Both the position numbers and the translations under genes were made by a program. The notes below the pieces were generated by a model, which was given only the letters and a program-made list of their open reading frames with translations, did not search any database and had not been told where the DNA came from. This document shows, in pieces, positions 45,340-55,270 of a DNA stretch of 64,000 nucleotides. The stretch covers positions 138,003,213 through 138,067,212 of the forward strand of contig NC_133174.1 of assembly GCF_040802235.1 (NCBI RefSeq). Reading direction: 5' to 3'. This DNA is from Manis javanica (lineage: Eukaryota > Chordata > Mammalia > Pholidota > Manidae). The stretch's first letter is position 1; every line of letters starts with the position of its first letter.

Positions 45340-47190
45340 TCTCATTTAATTATCATCATGTTCTATAGTCTGATTTGGGCCATTTGTAATTTATGTTTAC
45401 AGTCCTTTATTCTTACCATTTTATCTGATTGTCCTTTTCTCTGATAACCAGTAAATCTTGCAGGCCAGGTACAGCATATCCAAAAGTAAGTGGAAAATTG
45501 AGATGATAATCTAGATAAATCATGTAAACAGACACAAATGCACTCAATGTAGGCTGATCTGAGATTCATATATTTAAAAAGCTGTTCCGAATCATTAGAA
45601 ATGATCACCAAAGGAGACCTATTTACAAATACAAATGCCTTTTCCACTTCGCTGTAAGATCATAGAATCAGAGCATCTTCATCCATTCATTCGGTAAGTA
45701 TTCACTGGGCATATACAGTGTGCTCTCTTCCAGGCATCTGGGGAGCAGGGTTGGGGATTGCTGCCTGGAAGTGTTTGTGTTCTCCTCCAGTGGACATTAC
45801 TGTGAAACAGGGCTCTGGAGGTCATCTGGTTTCTGCTGCAGCTCCCTGACTGGACAGAAAGGGAAGCAGGACTACTGAAGCTCAGGGATTGTCCAGGGGT
45901 TTTCCAGGGCCCCTTGAAGCTGAAGAAGAGCAGAGAGCAGAGCCCCTGCCTGTGCTTTTCTGCTGCTAGTTCCTCTGCTTTACCTCTGTCGGTTTGGATT
46001 TGGAAACATAGAACTACTTGCCCAATACTTCATGAGGCACTATCACACACTAATTCTGCAGTGGGCAAAACTCTCCCTCACAGAAAACACTGTGTGAGGC
46101 CTGGGGCTGAGCCCCACAGAGGTGTAGCCATTGCAAGATGAGTGGGGCTCAGTTACTGCTCAGAGGTGCCACAGGTCTATGTGGCAATTACAGTTTCTGG
46201 GCTAAGTGCCCCCTTTCCAGGCTTCTGGCCCGGTTGCCCCCACTCAGGACAAGCTACACAGGACTAGGACCCCACCAGGTGTTTGTGGAATGAAAGTTTG
46301 TGGAGGTAGGGCTGGCATGGGTGTGGGTGCATGCATTCAGAGGCACTGGTCCAGCCCATCTTAATCCTACAGCTCAGGTGTCATGGCCCCCCGGAGGGCG
46401 TGACCCCCACACCTAGCTGCCAATAAGGCGGCCCTCCACTTCTCAGGCCTTCGGGCCTCAGCTAGTATTTCTGACGGTCTCCCGGGTCCAAACCCTATGC
46501 TACTTGCAGGCAGACATTCAACAAGCCATCACCCAATAAAACAGTGGCCAAATGGCGGCTGTGAGCAGTGCCACAAAGAAGATCAGAGGGAGAAAGAAAA
46601 GTGGCTGGGGGATATCTCTGGGAGCCTCCCTGGGGGTGATGGGGCTGAAGTCTTGAGGGTGGGTAGGACTTGCCTAGGTACCCGAAGGGAAGGGCAGCGG
46701 GAAGGGCAGGTACACATGCACTCCACTCCTGGGTGTGGGGTGTGGGGACGTGGTGGTCCAGGTACGAAATCGGTATTAGGAGTGAAGGGGAGGCAGGGGA
46801 GAAGAGGCTGCAGAAGCAGGCAAGGCTTGCTCCCTGGTCTGGAGAAGCCAGGAGGGTCCATCCTCCCCGCGGTGGTGGGGGGAGGCCCCTGGAAGGCTGT
46901 CTTGAGGGTTAGATTTACACTTTGAAGAAAGGTCACACCTACTGTTGAATGGGAGGTGGGTGAGGCACAAATCCAGCTAGTTTACCCCATCCTCACTGCC
47001 GAGATTCCAAATCCTGGCCCACACCAGCTTTCTGCCTCTCCCTCTCTGCACACCCCCAACACACAGCAAGAGCAACCCTCAGATAGATTGAGCTTTGATT
47101 GGATTACTATCTGCTCAAAATCCAGCAATGACTCCATTGCCTAGGGCCTGTAAGAACCTGCAGATGACAACATCTGCCAGGACACCTATC
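45340..47190. other. Single-copy intergenic stretch
   Basis: No gene or clear repeat was recognised. Open frames are short or overlap on both strands without domain features (for example 46497-46925 plus and 46583-46936 minus). Confidence 0.4.
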
Positions 47191-47199
47191 CCCAGAGGG

Positions 47200-48220
47200 C
47201 TCTTACTGCACCCTCCCCCAGCACTCTAGCCTTCGTGTCGGCCCACCAGTTCATCACCCACTTTCACACCTCTGGTCTCAGGGTCTGCTTCCCCACAGCC
47301 TGCAGTGATTTGCTCCTTTTCTGCCGGTGGAAACCTCACTACCCCTCCGTGTCCAGCTCAAAGTGACCCCCTTTACTCAGAAAGCCTTTCCAGACTCTTC
47401 TCCACCCACAATCAGAACTAAAGCCTTTCTCTTGACCTTCGCTGGCTCTACTTTGCTTGTCCCTCTGTCTGGCATTTATTTCATCCTAGACTCTGTTTAT
47501 GGCTGCTGGCGTGGCTGCTCTCTCTAGATTGCAAGTTGCTTGAGGGTGGGGACCCTGCCTTGAGAAAGGAAGGATGTTCCTCCTGCCCTGGGGATTACCT
47601 GGAGTGTGGTAAAGGTGCAGTCAAGGTCAAAGGAAAACTCATTCATTCGTTAACAAATCTGAATGGAGTGGCTACTGTGCCACACACTGGGGAGAGAGCT
47701 GAGAACAGAACAGGCAGAGGTTACTGCCCTCAGGGGGCCACTGCCTAGTAGAGAGGCCATCATACAGCAAGATAAATGTTGTAAAGGTATATAGTACTTT
47801 AGGTCGTGCAGAGAAATGAAGCAGGGGACAGAGGGGAGAAAATGCAGTGGGTAGAAGGGAGGCAATGCTGGGTTGCGGGTTTCATTTTCAATAAGGTCGT
47901 CAGGGAAGGTGATGCTGGAGCAAAGACTTGAAAGGCCAGGGTGAGAGCCTTGCAGATTTATGTGGGAAGAGTGTTCCAGGCAGAGGAAAGAGCAAATGCC
48001 AAGGGCCTGGGGTGGCTATTGCTGAGTGACGTGGGGACAGGGTGAGGAGAGAAGTGAGAGATGGACTCAGAGGTGTGTGTTGTGGGGGCCGGCCTTTGTG
48101 AGTCTCTGACGGACACTGGAGAGACTGAAGAGACGGTAAAGTTCTGAGTGTTCTGAGCAGAGGAGGAACAGGGTCTGACTTAGCAGGATCCCTGTGGCTG
48201 CTGTGCTGAGCACAGACTGA
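47200..48220. repeat. LINE-2 fragments
   Basis: About 47260-47500 shows L2-like CACACCTCTGGTCTCAGGG, CTCAAAGTGACCCCC and GAAAGCCTTTCCAGACTC. About 47680-48200 shows TGCCCTCAGGGGGCCACTG, GAGCAAAGACTTGAAAGGCC, GTTCCAGGCAGAGGAAAGAGC and GAGGAACAGGGTCTGAC in plus order. Both are old. Confidence 0.6.
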
Positions 48221-49080
48221 CGCTGAGGGAGTGGGGATGACAAGTGTGGTCAGTGTAAGTGCTGTCCTTGTCAGCACTTTCATCCTCCAGTGGCCCCTAG
48301 TACTGGTTCATGAAGAGTGCCACCTTTCAGGCTTGTTTTGTTTTGGGGTGGGGTTGGGGGCAGCTGAAGACAGGAGCCTTGTTCATTCCCTTTGTGAAGC
48401 CCCACCAGCAGTACTAAGAACATGGATGCCCCAAGGGACCCCAGAGAAGAACCAGCTCCGGCTTCCCCTTTTCATTTTGGGAAACTGAGGCCCATAAACA
48501 GGGTGTCAGGAGCATTTAAAAAATAGCAACTCCAATGCCATTTGAAAGAGAGGCAGTCTTCAGCTCCCCCTCCCCACCGCAGGAATCTTTTTGGTTCACA
48601 TGAAGAGAAATAGCTTGTACAGTTTCCCGAAGAGGGGTATGTTGGCCCATTAGCTGCTGGGCGAGTCAGAGCCGGGCCTTTGCATTTCACGGGGCAAGTG
48701 CAGAGGCCTGCGTGGGTAGCCGGGGGCCACTTGGGGTGTGGGGGACAAGGAGAGCCTGCCGCGTTCTGGTTGCCAGGTGTTGGACAGGTAGTTTAGACCA
48801 GGCAACCCAGCAGCACAGGAAAGGGTGGGGCCTTTCTGGGAATGGGCTGGGGGCCAGTGGAGTGTCCCCTCGCTTCACTGCCCTCTGCCCTGGCCCCTGG
48901 GTGCCTGGACGGCAGGGACCCTGCCTTCATTGCCATCTCCCCCCAGGACCAGGCATGCCCGGCCATGCCTGGCCCCGACGGCCTGGCACTGATTAGGCTG
49001 GCCCCAGGCTGCGCTGTGGGGGTAAAATGTAGGCATCCTTCGGGAGCTGACCCACTTCCCACTCTCAGTTCTTGTAAAAG
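48221..49080. other. Single-copy stretch left of the orphan CpG patch
   Basis: Non-coding by appearance. No repeat was recognised. Confidence 0.4.
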
Positions 49081-49440
49081 GAGCGGCGGGCAGGCCACTT
49101 GGCGCCGGGGATGTAGCCGGGCTGGGCCCTGCAAACGCGTTGCTTCCGCTCTCGCTTCTCCACCAGCCCAGGAGCCGGGGGAAGCCGGCAGCGCCTAAGC
49201 GGCCTGCGGGAAGGCGAGCGCGGGCCGCACCAGCCTGGACAGGCACGCGCCGCATTCCCCGAGGTCCCTGCGGCCTTACCTGTACCTGGCGCCATCCGCC
49301 CCGTTCCCCACGCGCCTCTTTGTCTGGCGGCCGCCGCAAGCCTGGAACCCCTTCTCGAGGGATCTGGCTGCTCCAGCGGGGAACCCCTTCTCGGGGGTGC
49401 TGGCCGCTCCTGCCCGCTTGCCGTTGGCCGTAGCACCCAA
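49080..49440. promoter_or_regulatory. Orphan CpG-rich patch in the intergenic interval
   Basis: A compact GC- and CpG-rich block stands in otherwise ordinary DNA, about 3.6 kb upstream of HMGB3 exon 1. On the minus strand a good donor (GTACAG|GTAAGG, GT near 49280) follows GC-rich sequence, as a first exon would. Two copies of a 36-bp unit beginning GGAACCCCTTCTCG start at 49344 and 49380. It could be an alternative upstream HMGB3 promoter, a promoter for an antisense or divergent non-coding transcript, or a distal island with no transcript. Open frames inside it resemble no protein. Confidence 0.5.
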
Positions 49441-52370
49441 GGTGGAGCCAAGCTATTAAGGGTAGGACAAGCGTGGCGCTAAGGACCAAGAGACAAGGCT
49501 TCCAGCCCTGGCTCAGCCACTGACTCCTGTGGGAAAAAAGTCCCGTGGAATGCAATTCCCACCTAAGAGCAGAGGGGGGAGAGATAGGGGGCTCCAGGCC
49601 TTGAACCAGGTCAGGTGGTGGTGAGCAGGGCGGGCAAGGGCCTGGGGAAGGCCTAGAAGCCTGCAGTTAAAGACTCCCTACCTGTGATGTGAATTACAAA
49701 GGCTCTTAGATCCCTACTAAAAGCGTATGCTTCCTTGTAGGACCCTCACCAGTATCCTTAACAGGTTTTAAATTCAACAACTGGCCCCACTCCTGCCCTG
49801 TATCCCTGCATTTCCACAGATTCTCATAAGGAGGCTGGTCCGCTTGGGACTCAGGGATGTTACCTTTAAGCCCTAGGTGCCCAAATGAAGACCTGGGGTA
49901 GGGTGGTGGAGTGGGGGATGGGGAATGTTTCATCTTTGATAACTGATGGGGTCTCCCCTTAATCTTTTTGGGGTCTTGAACTGACAGGAACCAAAAACCT
50001 CCTTAGGGAGCATTTGCCACACTTTCTCCTATTTCCTGTTTGCTTTCACTGTTTTCCTGACCTCTCCAGGCAGTCAAGCAGGATTCTGGTTTGAGGTTCC
50101 CCTGTGTGGATGGGTTTGGCCTGGTGCTGGGCCGCAGGGGCGGTTGGTGTGGCTGAGTGCTTCCCAGAAGGGCCAGGGAAAAGGCCCAGAGTGCCCTCCA
50201 TCACCTGGACCAGCTGGAGCTATCCCCAGCTGGGCACTGGGCTTTGCTGTAGACAGAGGAGGCAGCCAGCATTGGGCCCACTGAGTCCAGGACATGCCTG
50301 GGCACCCCTGAATTTCTGTTATTTTTTTCATCTTCCAGACTGGTCTTTGGGCCTCCTCTGGTTGGCCTTTTACTGGTGACAACCAGAACACTTTCACACA
50401 CAAGCAGACTGGACAGTGCCTGGAGTGGATAAGATGGGTCAAATCACTTTTGACAGATGCCCCTGAGGCTGGGAGAGTTTAGGTGACACGGCAGAAGGCA
50501 CACCAGGAAGTCAGTGACAGAGCCCAGATCCACTGCCTTGCCGTTGCCTTCCAGCCCCAACCCCACTTCACCTCATCCCCCTTCTGTGATTAGCAGGTAT
50601 TTAATACATGAACATGGAGTTGAATTATGAGTTTCTGCTGAGGTAGGAGCCTGCTGGGCCACAGCCTGTGCTCAGGCATGGTGCCACAGACAGGCCGCGC
50701 CGAGGGGAAAACCGTGCTGTGAGGAAACTCCCAACAGAGGCTTGTGGGGAAGGGACAGAGGAATCCAGGAGGTTGGACCTGAGATGACATGGAGACTTGG
50801 GGTGAAATGTGTTTGTTGGGGGCAGGAGGAGGGAACCATGACAACCATCTTCAGCTCTCTGATGTGCTCAGTGATGTCATAGTCACTGTCCGTGAAGTTC
50901 TGATGAGAGCGACCATAGGTTTAAGCTTCAGGCCAAGTACTTCTGCTTGATAGAAGGAGGAACTTCTGCAGGAGCAGAGATGAAAATATTTCCTTTGAAG
51001 AGTAAGAACAAACCTTTCATCCTTTGAACTTTGTACACGGAAATAGGAGCCCCTTGGGCAGGCCTGTGGCAGTGGGTGGGGAGGAAGGGGTCTTAAGGGT
51101 GGTGTCTGGACCCCACTCGCTGTAAGGTCTCTTCTGGCTGGGAGGTGCTCTTATTTCTTGTGTGGCCTTCAAGCTGCCATCTCTGGGAATGCCCCAGGTG
51201 TGCTGGGTGTGCGTGTGCACATGTGCTGTCTGTTTGGTGAAGAGGCCTGACCTGCCATGAAATCTCTGAAAGGTTAGGGATTGGGCTCTATGTAGGATGG
51301 TGACCCCAAGGCTCAGAGGCTGCTGGAGATGGAAGGGACAGCACAGAAGGGAGGTGGTAAGCTCCCTATGAGTGGAGGTATGTAAGCAGAAGGTAAGCAA
51401 CCACTCCGCTAGCTTTAACTGGGCAGAGAATTAGAAGAGGTGGCCCTAAGATGTCAGATTGCCTGAGAGTCTGCAAACTGGGGACCTCAGAGAATGACTT
51501 GGTATGTGTTGGCCCTGTCAAAAGCAGAACTATTTGCCTTTTGGTCTCAACTGGATCCCTAATGATGGAAGCCTAGCAGTGCCAGCTGCAGGAGCCTGGG
51601 CTTGGCCAAGAGGCTCAGAGGAGTTGGCAAGTGTGGGGGTGGAAGGCAGGTGCTTTGTGAGGTCAGCTTACTTGTACACTTTGAAACAGCATCTGGAGAA
51701 CTCATCTTCTGGTGAGTCTCATTTCTAAATAATGGGAATTATAACTAGCTGGCTATCTTGGCCTTTCAAAGTGCTTTGGAAAGGGAAATGCCTATAGAAA
51801 AACTCATGCTGCCTCTTCCATTACTTTCTCCAAATTTCAACCCTTACAATATACTCCCCTTTTTTCTCACCCTTCCTTTTCTCCCCATTCTTTCCAGGAA
51901 GCTTGTGTGGGACATTTCTTCCTTATGTGTAACTGTCCTGCCCATTGCAGGACATTTAGCATCCCTGGCCATGCCCCCATTTTATTAATTCCACCAATGA
52001 CTCCCAGTTATGGGGCATTTCCAAGCAGTGTCACTTAGATGTGATACTGTCCCCCACCACACACTTTGAAAACCACTGCCTGAATTCTCCCCAAAAGTGA
52101 CTTGCTCAAGGCCATACCACAAGCCAGTGGCAATCCGAGGCCAAGTCAAATCTTATTCATTCATTCCAACAACTTTTATTCTTCACCAGGGTGTGTATAA
52201 GGAGAGCAGAGGGAATGCGGGCCTGAATTAAGGCAGTGAAGAGGGGCCTCCCTGCCCACAAAACTAGAATTTCTCGCTATTACTTTGCTTTTGCCGAACT
52301 CTGTTCTCCTCCTCTAGCCCAGTCAGCTTGTCCTTTTCGCAACTACAGGCACAGACTTTCTGGCAATTAG
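49441..52370. other. Intergenic DNA upstream of HMGB3
   Basis: Contains a minus-oriented MIR at about 50470-50540 (GTGACACGGCAGAAGGC, AGTCAGTGACAGAGCCCAG) and a hAT/MER tail at about 51940-52075 (GGACATTTAGCATCCCTGGCC, CACTTTGAAAACCACTGCC). A minus MIR follows at about 52085-52145 (GTGACTTGCTCAAGGCC). No exon is recognised. Confidence 0.5.
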
Positions 52371-52874
52371 GGTAAAGAGCCTAGCCGAGCACGATCCGCA
52401 CTAGCGCAGTGGGACTCCTTTTGGGAGGGGCAGCGAGGTGCAAATACCTAAACCCCGCTGTCTTGGCAAACAAGCAGCTGCCATCCACCGGCATCGAGGA
52501 GTGAGATGCGGCCAGGCTCCTGCCGCGGAGTCGCGGCGGAACTGGGTAGAGGTGGAGGATCGTCGACTCTCGCCGATCGGTCCCCGGAGGTTTTCTGGAG
52601 CTCGCTGGCCAGGGACCGGGGCCGGAGTCCCCCAGGCCGCGGCGGAGCGGGAGCAGAGGGCAGCGCAGTCGGGCTCTACCTCGCCTGCCCACGCCAGAGG
52701 CCGAGGCCGCCGGGAATGGAGGGGCCACCTCTCCAAAGTCCTTGGAGATACCAGCCTCAGTTTGAGGAGGGGGCTGAGAGGGGTGGGAAAGCGAGAATAT
52801 TAGCCCTCTTTTTTGCCTCCGCAGCAAGCGCGGGCGTGTTGTTCTATTTGAATGAATGATCTTAGTGGCCGCGC

Positions 52875-52975
52875 CCAATGGGCGCCCGCGCCTGTTTAAT
52901 ATGCATGAGGTCCACAGCCAATGACGGGGCGAGGAGGCTCTTTTAAACGGCGGAGCCCGCTGGCCAATCAGGCGG
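52875..52975 (+). promoter_or_regulatory. HMGB3: HMGB3 core promoter: three CCAAT boxes and a TATA-like box
   Basis: CCAAT pentamers lie at 52875-52879, 52918-52922 and 52964-52968, spaced 43 and 46 bases. TTTTAAA at 52941-52947 is TATA-like, and TTTAATATGCAT at 52895-52906 resembles an octamer/AT-rich site. Regularly spaced CCAAT boxes typify NF-Y-controlled, proliferation-linked promoters, which suits an HMGB gene. Transcription probably starts near 52970-53000; this is inferred from the TATA-like box and the exon 1 donor. Confidence 0.75.
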
Positions 52976-53060
52976 CTCTCGTGGAGGCAGCTAGCGCGAG
53001 GTTGGGGAGCGCTGAGCTGCGCGTCGTGTCCTGTGCTTCCCAGACTAGCGAACAATACAG
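52975..53060 (+). other. HMGB3: HMGB3 exon 1 (5' UTR)
   Basis: GC-rich sequence ending GAACAATACAG at 53060 is followed by a strong donor GTACGT (53061-53066). Its 5' end is approximate. It has no ATG in HMGB3 frame and is non-coding. It would splice to the acceptor at 55265|55266, five bases before the start codon. Confidence 0.7.
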
Positions 53061-53630
53061 GTACGTTTCGCGGCGCCCGCCGCCGCCGCCGCCGCCGCAT
53101 CCGCCGCCGCCTCCGCAGCGCCCGCACAACTTTCCGGCCCGCGCCGCCGCGAGCTCGCTCGCCCCGCCGCCGCCGCCGCCGCCCCCGCCCCCCTGCCTCT
53201 CCCCCCGCGCCCTGCCCGCCCCCTCCCCTTCCCTCTTGCGAGGTGGCCGGGAAGGAGGAAGCAATTCAGGTGTTTCAACTTTTCACTGCTTCAGCCTGGG
53301 TTCCCGCTGTCGGGGCTGGGTTCCCTCTGGGAGTCACGGGCGGTTGCCGCCCCCGGGCCAGCGGGCGAGAGGCCAAGGCCCTTCGAGGCCAGATGTTGGG
53401 CAGCTGCGGGAGCGGCGGCGCGAGTCCGGGCGGCTGCGGGCTCGGGCGGCGAGCGTCCCGGCGCCAGGCGGCGGCACTGGGAAGGGGGCCCGGTGCTGCC
53501 AGGCCCGGGACGGACTCCGCGGGGAGCGGGCTGCCCGCTACGGCCAGGGGTTGCGGCGCGGGCAAAACTTCGCTCCCGGGTTCGGCCGGGCACCGCGCGG
53601 GCCCGCGGGCTGCCCTGCTGCCTCTGCATT

Positions 53631-54482
53631 AACATGGCCGTCGCGGGAGCGCCTGGCGCCGGGGGTGGGGGGCGCGGGCCGGCCGCCCCTCGCTCTAAGC
53701 CCGCCCGCCGGGCCCCAACGCCGCCGCTATCATGGCTGGCGCGGTGCTGGGCTCCGGCGAAGGGAGGACGGGCGGGTGGCGGGGGCCGCCCGGCGCGCTG
53801 ACTCTGGCCTCGGCTCCCGCGGCCCCGGGCTGGCGGCGGGGAGGGCCGGGGGCGCCACCGCGGGCTCCAGCGCGGCCGAGCGTCATGGCTGCACGGGCGT
53901 CTTTGTTATCCCAGAGAGTGTGCCCGGCGCCGGCGGGGAGTGGGGGGGCGTCCGGCTCGCCACCCCTGTCGCCCCCGCAGCTCCGCGGCCCGGGCGGGGC
54001 GGGGCGGGGCGGGGTGGGGGCCAGCGAGCGGGCGCGGCGGCGGGGTCCGGACCGCTTTGTTCGCCGCCGCCGCCGCCTGCGCCGGCCGCGCGCCGATCAG
54101 CCATTTTAGCGAGCGGGGCTCGGAGACACGGCGGGTGCCGCCGCCGCTGCCCGCTCGGCTCCGCGACCCCGGCGCGCCGCTGCTGCTGCCGCCCCCGGCT
54201 CCGCGCGTCTCCCGGGGGTGACAGCGGTGGATTTCAGGGGCACTTTCTTTCATCAGGAAGCTTTTGACAAAATGGAAGGTGAATTATGGGTGTCCGGGTG
54301 ACCCAGCACGGGGCCGAGCCCGGCTGCCCGTTGCCAGCCGGGGGCTCCCTGGCGCCCCGTCCCGCCCCACCGTCGCAACCACTGCGGGGCCCTACTGCAG
54401 CCCTTCGGTTGGTCCCTGCAAAGGGGCGCGCTTTAGTTTTACATGATGACCTTGGGTGTGGGAAAAGGAAAAGATGGCGGGA
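53631..54482 (+). promoter_or_regulatory. HMGB3: Cluster of YY1-like motifs in HMGB3 intron 1
   Basis: ATGGC-core motifs occur at 53631-53643 (AACATGGCCGTCG), 53728-53740 (ATCATGGCTGGC), 53884-53892 (CATGGCTGC), 54098-54109 (reverse, CAGCCATTTTAG) and 54471-54482 (AAGATGGCGGGA). YY1 consensus is AANATGGCNGC, so the first, fourth and last are the best matches. Downstream CpG-island YY1 sites often support transcription initiation. Occupancy is not shown. Confidence 0.5.
54100..54278 (+). other. HMGB3: Candidate alternative HMGB3 first exon
   Basis: Just past the CpG-island centre, the segment ends GACAAAATGGAAG followed by a donor GTGAAT (GT at 54279-54280). The ATG at 54272 has A at -3 and G at +4. 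Spliced to 55266, it reads ATG-GAA-GTC-AGG-ATG, putting Met-Glu-Val-Arg in frame before the normal HMGB3 Met. The 5' limit is unknown, the donor is only moderate, and transcription is inferred. Confidence 0.35.
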
Positions 54483-55270
54483 AGCTGGGGGGTGGGACAG
54501 GGATGATGACACGCCGCAGCTGCATTTTTATTTGGAAACTTTGGAGAAAGTATTCCTGGCTGGACATGCGTTCCACTTTTCAGATGAGCAAGACTAGCCC
54601 TTTTGGTATCCACCCCCCCCCTTTAGATAATGACAAAGTGACAGATTTGAACTAATAGTGTAAGAGATACCTGCGCCCGTGCTAGCTCACCTTTCTTGTA
54701 AAAGCCGTTTTCATTTTTATAAGCCAGGACGCATCGACAATAGTGACATTTCAAATATTTCCTATTTATAGTTGTTCTTTGATCTGGTGTTTTGCAGTGG
54801 TGATAGGATTTCTGTCTCTTAACACAGGAGTTACAGAGACGACAGCTAGCCTTAAATCTTCGGTTTCAAGCTTCTATCAACCACCTGCACCCCTACAAAT
54901 GTGTCCTCCCGGTGCCCTTCCCACTTTGTGGTTGTAGTTCCTAAAACATAGTAGCTCCGAATCGGAATGTAGTGCCGAGCCACCCTACTTGGGTCGGTTC
55001 CGTTTGGAGAACTTGATTCCTCTCAGAGAAGTGCAAACCAGCGCGCTTCATGCTGGTGAAAAGTTAAATGACAAGCGACAGTGAAGCTAATTTCCTCCCC
55101 CACTCTGCTCTTCAGCTGCCAGGGGCATCAGGCTTTGCAGGGAGGGATGCTTCCTAACAGGCAACCTTAATTTTGGTTTTGCTCTGCCTTTGATGTAATA
55201 TTTGTGGGTGGCTTCTGTTCATTGTATTTGTTTTTCTTTGTCTCTCTCCCTTGCATCCATCACAGTCAGG

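Larger units (their letters stand above)
52380..54240. promoter_or_regulatory. HMGB3: HMGB3 CpG island
   Basis: Almost 1.9 kb of very high G+C with dense CpG spans the HMGB3 promoter, exon 1 and the first part of intron 1. It contains (CCG)7 at 53077-53097, (CCG)6 at 53164-53181 and a G-quadruplex-type GGGGC array at about 53992-54020. The composition removes stop codons by chance, which explains the long spurious open frames here (up to 448 codons at 52921-54267). Confidence 0.9.

Noticed and set aside
48875..49555. 226-codon minus-strand open frame over the orphan CpG patch
   Set aside because: Low-complexity Arg/Pro/Gly sequence without a domain, and it crosses the candidate splice donor. 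The patch was kept as a possible regulatory element only.
1366..52975. Shared bidirectional promoter for CD99L2 and HMGB3
   Set aside because: The two genes are divergent but about 51.6 kb apart, each with its own CpG island.
52381..53127. 248-codon minus-strand open frame opposite HMGB3 exon 1
   Set aside because: Composition artefact of the same CpG island. Arg-rich start from the CCG repeats, no family match.
52921..54267. 448-codon open frame on the plus strand over the HMGB3 promoter
   Set aside because: It lies in a CpG island where stop codons are rare. It runs through the promoter, exon 1 and intron 1, shows Pro/Arg/Ala-rich low-complexity sequence and has no domain.
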